Source: Hyposmocoma kahamanoa
Lineage: Eukaryota > Arthropoda > Insecta > Lepidoptera > Cosmopterigidae
Length of the DNA stretch: 64,000 nucleotides
Assembly: GCF_003589595.1 (NCBI RefSeq)
Contig: NW_020653713.1
Span: 2,179,551 to 2,243,550, forward strand
Reading direction: 5' to 3'
Shown: positions 35,290 through 46,500 of the stretch, one piece after another
How the letters are laid out: each line of letters begins with the position of its first letter
How positions within the stretch are numbered: position 1 is the stretch's first letter
Made by a program: the position numbers and the translations under genes
Notes under the pieces: model-generated
What the model was told of the DNA's origin: nothing
What the model saw: the letters and a program-made list of their open reading frames with translations, nothing else
The model's database searches: none

Positions 35290-36930
35290 AACACTCATTC
35301 ATTAAGATTTAGATTCATTTATTTCTCAAATAAAACATTACAGTATAAATTGTACTACATGTCAAAGTGCAAGAAATTATATTGAGATCGTCAGAAAAAA
35401 ATGAATTCTAAGAAAAATATACAATAATTAGAAAATTGACAATTCATTATATAATATTGTTGTCATTAAATTACATATCAAATATCATTCTCCATCAAGG
35501 ATCGTCATAAGTTGATAACAATTATACAAAGTATGTCAATGCGGTAAAAATTAGAATAAAAATAGAAAATGCTCAACATCGTTAGAATTTTAAGTCTTAA
35601 ATTCATTTACAGAGTACAAAGGATTTTTCAATAAAAGGTCTGTCAGCCGGCGCCCAAATGTTTCGTCAGACGCCTCAAGTCTGATAGTAGCGGGTAAACG
35701 CTCATAGTAAGTAGGTTCGATGACACGCGGGTTTTTCTCTGCAAGTGCCATGCGTCGGGGGACTGTTCTCAAATGACCGGTACGGCGAAGTGGGATGCCA
35801 GAAACATTTACAGTACCAAATGAAGAAAGATTATTTCTAACGCACATTATAATTTCGAGTGCGTCATTTGCGTTGCACTACAAAGAGATTTCTGCAGGAA
35901 TGTCTGTGTTTTACCCCAACCAATACGCGTACGGCACGTTTTTGCATTAGCATGACTCTATTGGCATCCGTGGAGTTACCCCATATGAGTGAACCGTACG
36001 ACATCAGCGAGTGGAAATGTGCAAAATAAACCTGTCTTAATGCAGAATCAGAAATGAGCAATTTCAGTTTACGCAACGCAAAGACTGCACCACACAGTCT
36101 GTCAACACGGCACTTCCAGTTAAGGTTCGAGTCCAGAGTGAAGCCAAGGAACCTACTCTCATTGCATATCGGCATCGGACTGCTTGCTACACACGGAAGA
36201 ACTGTGAGATTTCGACCCGAGAAAACCATGATGATGGATTTAGTGATATTCAACAGCAACCTATTCGATGAAAACCACCTCTGGATATGTTCACACGCTT
36301 CATTGAATCTGTCTCCCAGCTAATCGTACGTGCGCGCGCTAACTATGACTGTTGTGTCATCTGAAAACAGTACGGAGAGGCCGGCTGTGATGGCAGTGTT
36401 AAAGCCATTTATATATAATAGAAATAGCGTGTTTCCTAAGGCAGACCCTTGGGGAACTCCTAAGTTCACACTACCAGCAACGGACTCCAGTCTTTTACCG
36501 TTCGACGATAATTTTACCACTTGCCTCCGATCCGATAATAACGAGGTGAGAAGTTTGTGGCTCTTAATGATGTAACGTATCCAACATTAGTTCATGATTA
36601 ATCACAGCAAAGGCCTTGGACAAGTCACAAAATATGCCTGCCATTTGATACTTCTCATCCAGACCGGTAATTAAGCAGTCAAATTTTATGTTCCGCGGTA
36701 ATTGTAGACATCTTCTGCCGGTATGCACATTGCCTATCCGTCAACAATTCATTGTCCTCAAGGTGGCCCATTATGTGGGAAGATAGGATAGATTCCAGAA
36801 TTTTAGATATAGTGGGAACAATCTTTATTGGTCTGTAATTGTTCACATCACACTTGTCACCCTTCACCTTGAAGACAGGACACACCTTGGTACTCTTGAG
36901 CACAATCGGGCTGCACACCGGTTTCAAAGA
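35290..36930 (-). pseudogene. 5'-truncated LINE (CR1/Jockey-like reverse transcriptase), broken
   Basis: Minus-strand fragments in collinear order: 36679-36927 (KGDKCDVNNYRPI, start of the RT domain), 36320-36520 (NLGVPQGSALGNTLFLLYIN and FSDDTTV, the RT active-site region where FADD would be usual), 35864-36259 (FLGFTLDSNLNWK ... FHSLMSYGSLIWGNS) and 35590-35847 (C-terminus ending LLLKNPLYSVNEFKT). They are separated by frameshifts and stops; the endonuclease half is missing. The catalytic motif has lost its first residue (S for A/Y before DD). The 3' untranslated part reaches about 35290. Confidence 0.9.
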
Positions 36931-37560
36931 TAATATTAAATAATACTACTAAAATGTCTGAGATAAATGGCCATTTAAATAACAATATATTTAGTGATAT
37001 GTCATATTTGTCAACAGTTGAATGAAATGTGTTATAATACTGAGCTTCTAATTTCAAATGTGAATAAATAAAATAATAACAATAAAAACTAGCAAAGTAA
37101 TTCATTATTTATTTATTTGCTTATTGACAAATAATTAAAAAACTCAAAACGTAAAAAAACTTAAACTAAAAACAAATTTGGGTAAAAACTATAACTACAA
37201 AATCCCGCCGATTTGTTTCTGAAACTTTCACAAAGTAATTCATGCGCCATTGAAGACTTTTTATTAATTCTAATTTCGGTTACGAACACGAAGACAAAGG
37301 AATTTAATATCAGGCAATCCCAATGCCTAATTTTCCTTAATTAAAATGTTGTATAAGTCTATTTGTTTATTAATAACTTGTCGCGACAATAGCTGTTACT
37401 AATTTCGTAATTTTGAAAAGTGACAACACTAGCCGTAGGGCATAATGTGAACGTAAATTGCAATTCGGACGGAAATATGTTATTTATAAAGTCGTTGTCG
37501 TTGAGTTTTAAATTCAATGTCGTAATATTTTTTAAATAAGTAATACCACGTGACGGAGCT

Positions 37561-37640
37561 AACATGTCGTGAGTTTGGTGGTAAGCAACACGCCTACCTA
37601 TAATAGTGGCAGTGCCACTCAGAACTTTAGATCGCAAAGT
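37561..37640 (-). repeat. R1 fragment
   Basis: Reversed 3' part only (GTGGTAAGCAACACGCC to AGATCGCAAAG). Confidence 0.75.
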
Positions 37641-38213
37641 TTTAAATAGAAATGATCGTTTTTTGTCAACATTGTAAATTATGTTTATTAATACTGCAAG
37701 AGGTGACAAATTAAAAAATAATTTTATCACGGTCAATAAAATTATAATATATCGCTGCTTCACAAAAATATGGGCCCAAACAAAAGTTTGTATTTAGAAT
37801 ATACTTTTCATTTTATTTCATTGATTAAAATAATCACGTAACATTATTGAGCCAGTATATCATCAGTGTTGTGCGTAAGCGACATTGTGAAGATTTTTCA
37901 GAGAAAATGTTTTACTTTCTAACAACTGTTTTAAAATATTTAAATCCGAAAATTTCATTTTATAAATATTTTAAAATAGTAGTTAAAACCAAAAACATGC
38001 TCCCGTGAAAATCAAAGAAATATAACGTTCATCGCCTTTACAAGCCAGGCATTTATCGTTTTTTTTTTTAAGTATATTCCTAATCAATTTGTTGTTTTTG
38101 AGATAGTACGCTATTCTAGAAAGCCATCGATATGTGACTATCATACATTAAACTAAATTAAACAGTAATTAGATGCGTACTTTTTGTTATGTACATACAA
38201 TGGCCGGAAAAAT

Positions 38214-38855
38214 GTGTTCCACATAATTATATAGATATAGCTACAAGGAGCGACATAGAGTTGTTAAAACCACCAAATGGATTTCCGAATGAATGAAACT
38301 CCTTTTTATTCTATTTATGAAGATAAATAGCCGTACATGGGTAGGGCCGTCAAAAATGTAAAAAATGTATAAAAAGGATTAAAATAATCTAGTGGTTCGA
38401 ATTTATGAACATCTGTTATCTGTGTTTTTTAATTCAAATAAAATATTTTTAAAGCGCGATCACAGCGATTGTCATGCAAACTAAAATATCCTAAAATTCG
38501 CCTCGTGAATAAAATTTTAAATTAATATTTTTCCTTAAGTTGTACTAGCAAATGTCGCCGTTCCGTCAGTGTGACCGTCAACATGCGGTATCTAAAGCTA
38601 AGGAGCGGCGGAGAGTTTTCATTCTCGTTAAATTTTTATTCTGTTTTGGTAAAAGCTTACCTACTACATTTTTTACAAGGCATCATGAGAATTACTTTCA
38701 AATCCAACTTCGACTTCCTAATAGTTTTGTTCTACGATGCTGTAAAACCATTTCCGAAAACCCGGAATTCGAAACAAAAAAATAATTAATATTTGGTGGT
38801 TTTAACAACTCTATGTAGCTATCTATAGATGTATCTATACATATATGTGGAACAC
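38214..38855. mobile_element. Long-inverted-end element, unclassified
   Basis: About 642 bp bounded by ~62-base inverted arms that share GTGTTCCACATA at the tips and ATAGAGTTGTTAAAACCACC inside. No clear target duplication, so exact ends are uncertain. Short overlapping open frames at 38552-38789 in the middle show no recognised domain. Confidence 0.7.
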
Positions 38856-38859
38856 CGAT

Positions 38860-40447
38860 CATTGGTTATGTATTTATATTAACTTGTTTTCTTTTTGTTA
38901 GCTTGTTATCACTGTAGATCAAACCTTATACAATTTTCGAACGGAATTGCTTAGCCCAAAGTCTATGTACAAGGTGCGGTATAGAGTCACCAGCTTATAA
39001 GAACACTGGTCGCTAACGCGGGAAGTATCTTTTCCCTATACATACACATATCTCTAAATCCAAGCTTTCTATTGACTTCTAGATTTGTTTTTATTTAAAC
39101 ATGCTTTGAAGTTAATACACTGCTTTTACGAAGTATATTTCGGGTTCTGAAAAATTATCTAAAAATTGTGTGGCAAAAAAAGAGATGCCAGCGCCATCTA
39201 TTGATTAACGACGTCCATTTTCCTGCACATACCCTGCAAAATGTAACCTATGGCTTAAACCCAGATGCAAGAAATCTTTATAACTTGAAAAATAAAATGC
39301 AATTGTACAGGTAGTGACGAGGCCAAATTTTGAATTTGGACCTGTGACCTGAGATAATGGAGGCATAGGTCCTCATGTTAAGTCTTTTCTTTTTTATTTC
39401 ATATTATTATGTATGCTTATGAAAACACAATAAACGTGTTAATATCTTTTCTATCAATCTATGATTGTTTAGGCTACATTTATCGTAGAAGTGACGTGCA
39501 CTATGATTTCCTTCGCTGTATTATGCTTCCAAAATATGGTGAGGATATAAATCTTATTTTACAAACCAGTTTAGTATACAGCTAGAACTCAGTTTGATAG
39601 TAAATTAGAAGTATACAGTATAAGTGTGTGATTGCATTGTGTGTCAGTGCGTTGCGAAATTAGATCGTGCACAACTGATCTTTTGATGTCGCAATCGATC
39701 TACGTGACACCATTGCTTAGTTACTTCTGGCATTTGCTGCTTTTTGCGAAGCTTACTTCGATGAACAGACTATTGATATTAACCGACAAAACAAAAGACG
39801 TACGATAAATGTGTGAACGTCTGTATATTTATTTCAAACAACCCTACACATGACAAAACACATTTTAAAACAAATCAAAAACGCCCTACATAATGTTCAG
39901 AGCAAAGATAACGTAGAATTTTTATGCTACAAATTTTCTTTAGGGCGTCCTCACTAAGACCGGTTAGCCTACAGTTACATACATTTCAAAAGTCGTACCT
40001 AGTGTTATACAATGACAATACAAAACATTAAATAATAAAAGGAACAACAAATAAATAATTGGAATAAAAATCAAAGATAAATGCTGCGTACAGAAAAAAT
40101 AAACATAATTTATTTTGGAATGTGTTATAAATGTTCAGTGAATTTATTAATGAAGCAAGTTAGGATATTGTCAGTCTGCAGATTTAGGGAAGATAAGCAA
40201 TAGGATCTGGAACAAGGAAGAAAGGGTAAACTAGGACAGGAAATTTTTATTTAACCTTCGATGACCACTACGACATAAATGGATCTACCGCTGAAAACCA
40301 TAAATACAACTTAAAATCTCCAACGTATTTGATGTGTTTATTTGAAAAAATTAAGTTGGTAAACTCAAAGAAAGTACCTACCCTGTCAAGATCCTAGTTT
40401 ACTACATACACAATACATAACTAAATATTGTATTTATTAATTTTAGT
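38860..40447. other. spir intron downstream of WH2-D, nothing recognised
   Basis: Must be intron at least at its right edge, since the WH2-D exon ends with a donor at 40453. No further spir exon was identified. Confidence 0.5.
39820..40010 (-). repeat. Possible LINE 3' untranslated end
   Basis: Begins with TATTTATTTCAAACAACCC and has GGGCGTCCTCACTAAGACCGG; resembles reversed LINE tails such as 61320-61500. Weak call. Confidence 0.35.
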
Positions 40448-40453
40448 ACTTAC

Positions 40454-40568
40454 AATATCTTCTGGAGTAAGGTGTACGCTTCAGCTGTCTCCCGACCTGG
40501 ATGGACTGAAGCAGCTGTTCGCGAGGAGTTACTTCTAATCGCGGCGGCGGCAGCTTACGTTCCGACGC
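40454..40568 (-). CDS. spir: spir exon: WH2-D
   Basis: 115 bp; acceptor CTGCTTGCACAG, donor GTAAGT. Translation [13 protein letters not shown], then [19 protein letters not shown] (WH2-D), then PYSRRY and one base of the next codon (phase 1). The next exon should lie below 40448 on the minus strand, but I could not recognise it. Confidence 0.93.
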
Positions 40569-43500
40569 CTGTGCAAGCAGAGTATTCAGTAAATAACTCA
40601 GGTTTAAGTATCTAGTCTGTTCCATGCAGAACATAGGTTTCCCAAAGTTTTTGTCTCCCGTCCACTTAGCGCGTTCCGAATCCGAGACTACACAAATCTA
40701 GAAAACTCGAAAAAAAAAACGAAATATCGCTTGTACACTTAAGACCCATTTAGATGGAGAGAGTTTATCGTCTCGAAGATACGATTATCGAAAGAATATA
40801 AAAAACTTTCCTCGTCTAAACATACGCGATTATCGACCGTCCACGCGAGCGATAATCGCCTCGCCTTTCAATATTGAACGTCTCCGTGTAAACAGAGCTC
40901 GAAAGCAAAAATCGTATTTCGTGTTTCTGTGCCAGCCGTTTCTACCACCAGTGCCATGCGCGAGGGTGTTTTGATTATCACTGCTTTTCTAAGACAAGAA
41001 TTAATGAAACGAGAACGAAAAAAAAATTTCGGTTAAGATATGTTGTAAAATTTGAAAAAAATATATATATATATTTCTATACAGTGCAATGAACTTAATA
41101 TTATCAGCAATTCCAAATTTGAATGATTTTTGCGTCATTTCGATATATCCATAGTCAATACCGCAGTAATCACTGAACTCGAATGGCAATTCTCGCACGC
41201 AAAACGGTTCGAACCGATTTGTACGATAATCGTATGAACTTGAAAAAATGTCATACGAGATCGTGTTTAGACAAGTCGAAAACTCGTAGGCAAGAATCTC
41301 CTTACTACATATTTCTCCGCGTAAACAGTCGAGGAGGCGATTATGTTGCTTGCGAATCTCGTATGATCGTAGGCGAGATTTTAGTTCTTGCCTGAATGTA
41401 AACATTATGATACGATAATCTTACGATAATCGCGTACGATTTTTCGTCACGAAGCGTGCGATAAACTCTCTCCATCTAAATGGGCCTTAAGAAATAAAAT
41501 GATCCCTGTGACATTCCGGACCGTCATTTCTCGGATTCCGAACTGATACGAATGGGACGTAATGCACAAACGCTCTAAGGCAAGATAAAAAACTTTCAAC
41601 GCCTGACACCACAAAAAATAATTGAAAATACGTATTTTTTATATTAACACAAAAAAACCACAATGAAAAAATTATATGCCTATTGAATTTGCATGTATAT
41701 GAAATTGCATGCCTATTTTTATACCTATTGATTTGTTAAGCATGTTTCAATAAAAAGTATCAAGATTGTTTACATTTAGTTAAGTACATAAACAAATGGA
41801 CTATAGTGTAGTTTATATATAGATAATTCAGGTTTTTTTTTTTCCGAGGCCTCTAAAAAAAGACATGAAGTTTCCTACATACATGTCCCGTAGTACTTCG
41901 TATAAGACGACAGAAATACTAGCACTTTTGTGTTAAATCTCTTTCCGAATTGAGAGCTCACAACTTAACTTTTTATTATTTATATATACAAATATATAAT
42001 TTATATTCAGGGATATTTATATAAGATAAAGAAGTATTTTTAAAAATGTTCTATTATTAAAATCATGCATTAAAGAAACTAGTGGAAATAATATCAAATA
42101 GCATAAGTACCAAAGCTGTTGCGTAGGTATTTTCAAGCAATCAAAACTTTATGGTGGCGAAAACTAAGCCTATGTTATCCATTTCTCGATATAATAAATC
42201 TATAAATAAATGGCGTCTAGGTCGTTATCTTTGTCTCGGGATAATAGTGAGGTTAGTATGCTTTAAAAACGATTGTAATTTCAATAATCTCAATTTCAAT
42301 ATAATTTAATTAGACAGGGTTATTGTCGCCCGAAACAAATGATTTTTATTTTTTTATTTTTTTTTAAAGAAAAAATCCAGGCACTTAATTTGAATTCTAT
42401 TTACCGTAAAATACGCTTTAAACAACAATAAACATTTACAGTACATACCAGTGTCGTTAATACTTGTAAACTTATTCTTACATTACATACTAAGATAACA
42501 TAGTGTTGATTATATACGATTATCAAAAAAAATTAGACAATGAGCAAGCACCATTTCGTAAAGAAATAACCCTTATTGAAACCCAGTAACGTTTATTATT
42601 GCTACCATCAAAACTCATCGTACCACATCTTATTCTTTAAACAGTTACTATACTACACCAAACAAGCGTTTCCGTAGTTCCGCATTTCAACGTTAGATGG
42701 CACTATTTTCAATTATCTGATTTTTACGCACGATTTTGATCTACGGATATATAGCTACAAGAAACACCCACTTCAGACTTCCACTAATTTGTTTAATTCA
42801 TGATTAGACCATTATTAATCAGTACGTATGTAGATAGATCCTTTTTGTATTAGATGTGTAAGTTCTTACCTTCTTGAGAGGCGGTCTACTTCTAATAAAT
42901 TCGAGAATCATTGCGTGAGCGTCCTTCTTTACACTGAAAGCAATAACAATACGTTAGTACTCAATCAAAAACGTGTATATACATATATTTGATAAAAATT
43001 AAATTTGATTACCTATGAGGTATCGCTCCGTCAACTTTCCTTAACGTATATCTTCTAGACCTGATGTCATCCATTAAAATTTCATATGGAGTCAATTCGT
43101 ATTCTATAGGAGTTCTTGAATAATTTACTTTCTTTAGTTTAACACCCATGCGTAGTTCTCCAATCACTTGCACCCAAAACCGCGCCTGTGAAAAATTGTA
43201 AAGCAAAGACTTCAATAGAATAACATTGCTATTTAACTAACGTCAGGCGCTCTCATAGCATACTTTTATTTCATAGATAAAATATACATGTGGCATGCAT
43301 AATAAAGTATTTTAATTGTACATAATTCAATTGCTGAGATATATAATAGTTTTAGTTTTATATATACGTTATATAATGGAATAAAATATAATGTAAGACA
43401 ATGCATACATCTAAATAGAAAGCTGTTGCACAATTCTACCTACTTGTAAAGCTCTCCATATCCGTCGGTTAGACTACAATCGAAAAATTATTTGTTAGAT

Positions 43501-46500
43501 ATAGGTACAAGTACATATAACACAGCTGTAACATACGGACATTAATTTATTATTACTATGAATGTAAGTATATATATATAACCATTGACTTACAAATAAA
43601 TGGACGACGGGTCTAATACAAAAACCACGAAAAAAATGTCCCAAGTCAATATATTCGAAATTTAAATTGTAATGTCATCGCAGTATCGCGCTGTCAGTAG
43701 AACAAATGAAGACTGTCGCGCTCTGTATACGATTTTAGCGCCTTACAAGTGCGGACACTTTTTAGCGCGGACCCGACGTCCATATAATTGTAAGTCAATG
43801 TATATAACAAATATTTTATGCAAATAGATAAGCAGCTAATATTCATAGTTTATTAATAGGTAAATTAATAATAAAATCAGTTATTAAAATACTTAGACAT
43901 TTTATAAGTTTTATAGGTTAAGTTTAAGATTGACATTTAAGATTTACTTTTTTTTATTGCGATTTTTTGTGAAACACCGATTTTTTTCTCTAATTGAACG
44001 CGTTTTTCTGTGTGTTCGATCTTGAACCCATTAGGTTAAGATCCAAAGATTGATGTTCACTGGACTCTACCACAGTAAGTGCTTCATTTTAACAGCAACT
44101 ATATTTTCCTTGGCTTAGTTGAACAGAGAGAGTTGAAGTTGAAGACGTTGGTCCGAATCCAGCTAGATCGAAGGAATTTTTTCTAAGTATACGATCATTA
44201 TATTAATAATTATAACATGGTGGTGAAACATCCCTAATAACTATGTTTTTCATTAAACAGTCCACAAACTATACGGTTTTGAGTCAATGCAATATAGATG
44301 TGTAGTCGTTTTATTGTACTTGTTTTTGTAATCTTTTTGATATGTAGTCATTTTGTAACCATACATTTATGGTACAATTCTATCTGATAAATATTCAGTA
44401 ACAGTAAAGCTTCTTGCAAAACATATCATCTTGGGAAATACTGCCACTGTACTGCCGTCCACTAACTACAACGCGGAAATAGAAAAAATAGACCACAGAA
44501 TTCTCTTTTGAAAATAGTTAAAATCTAGTTAACGTGTTAGACTTATCGGAACCTAACTGGGCTATAAAACTGGGCTATGGTTTTTTATGATGTCTCAAAA
44601 AAAATATTTTGTCACTTAGTGACACACAGTGGCGCATTACCCCTCAGGTCTTTGCGATTTAAATCTCTTAATGGCACATATTTGCCTATGTAATATTGTG
44701 CTACAATTATATGCTTACCCAATCAGAAAATTTTAGAGTGTCCAACTGAGTAGCAGAGTCCTCGGCAGCGCCGAGGTCTCTAACACCACTGACCCGCACT
44801 CTGGCGAGGAATGAAGCGAGTTCGAGCGCCTCGGCGACCAGCGCCCGGCAGACGGCGCGGTAGTGCGCGGCTGCGCGTGCGGTGTCGCGGTCGCGATCTC
44901 GCGCATTCCGGCCTCCAACACCACAATGATACACGCATCGCTGGAAATAACAATATTGTAATAAGGTTTACTATAGTGAACACCTTTCAACCTGTTACTT
45001 CAATTAGGTTTACGACGTGGTATCTTTTATTCTTTTATCTATTATTTTCAGTCAAAAATCCCATATTACATATATACAATATGACAGAACACATACAACA
45101 ATAATGTAAACAAAATAACATATAAGAGTAAAATCATTGACTTACAAATAAATGGACGACGGGTCTAATACAAAAACCACGAAAAAAATGTCCCAAGTCA
45201 ACCTATTTAAACGTAGTGACATGTCAAGGAATATGAAAAAGCTAAAACGTTGAATTTAAATTGTAATGTCATCGCAGTACTGTCTGATTTTGCTTGCTTC
45301 GCTGTCCGTCGAACAAACGAAGACTAAAGCGTGAATGACGCTCTGTATACGATTTTAACGCCCTATAAGTTCGGACACTTTTTAGCGCGGAATCGTCGTC
45401 CATATAATTGTAAGTCAATGAGTAAAATAAAGTAATAATAAGATATGACCCGCACCGGTCTTCGTCTATCTCCTGTTTGCATAGCGGTGGATGGAACGTT
45501 AGTACCTAAAAATTGGACAAGACCACAAGACGTATCGGCGGAAATAGCTCTCAGTATGCCGTTATCAGAACAACAAATCTGTCCCAAAAGGAAGCAATAC
45601 GAGCCCAGACACCAGCAAAGAAGTCAGCCAATCCCTTCTCGGCGAACATGTTCATCATAGTTCATTAAACATCTGTATCAATGAAATGGTTTTGTGGTTG
45701 CGTAAGCTTTGAAGTTGCCTTTTGAAAATAAAATAGTTACTCTCTTACTGTAAAGTAAACTCATATAGTCATCTGACGTATTTATTACGGGACACGGGCG
45801 AGAACATTTTCTAGAAATATTTGAAATATCTCTAATAACAATCAAATGAAACTGATTAGGAATGAGTATTTTTATGAAACGATGTTTAGCCAATCGTTTT
45901 TCGAGTTCACGAGCCGGTATCTCCTGTTTTCATGATCAATTATAAAAACAAGTTGAATTCGTTTTTTTAACGTCTAAAAACCGATTTTCCGTAGTCAATA
46001 TTTCTATATTGGGTATCACTTCACCTTTATTGTAATGATTGTAAAGAATATATGTATAAGCCAGATCGAATGTAATTGAAAGTTCTTAAATTAGCGAGAC
46101 CTAAAAAAATTAAAACAAAAACTGTCGTCAGAACCTTTGTAATCAACTTTGGGACGGCTCTACTTGCTCGATGCCCTAGATGGACTGCAGCGCTACGCCT
46201 TCCGTGTTGTCAACGATCCTCATATAACTGAGCATGCGGAGTCGTTACTTCGCAGATATATAGCGTCTCTTAGCGTATTCTATCGCCTGTACCACGGTGA
46301 GTGCTCTGAAGAGTTATTCAACCTTATCCCTTCCTCTGCTTTCCATCAGCGGACCACCCGTGCCGGACTGCGTTGCCACAGTTGGACGGTCAGTTCAATA
46401 CCGTCCCGCACTAAAAAGTTTGGCATTCGTTTTTATGCCGAACCATCAAATTGTGGAACCAACTCCCGGCGCATGTATTCCCTCCCCTTTATAATATCGG

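Noticed and set aside
36054..36575. Plus-strand open frames of 81-89 codons
   Set aside because: They are antisense shadows of the minus-strand LINE reverse transcriptase remnant.
37359..37763. 134-codon minus-strand open frame as a gene
   Set aside because: Part of it is a reversed R1 fragment (37561-37640) and the rest is AT-rich with no domain or coding bias.
41001..41405. 134-codon minus-strand open frame as a gene
   Set aside because: It lies wholly inside the TTAA MITE and is made of its dyad-rich repeats; no domain is visible.
45445..45660. 71-codon plus-strand open frame next to MITE copy H as an exon or gene
   Set aside because: No recognised domain, no splice signals in frame, and the opposite strand is equally open; left unassigned.
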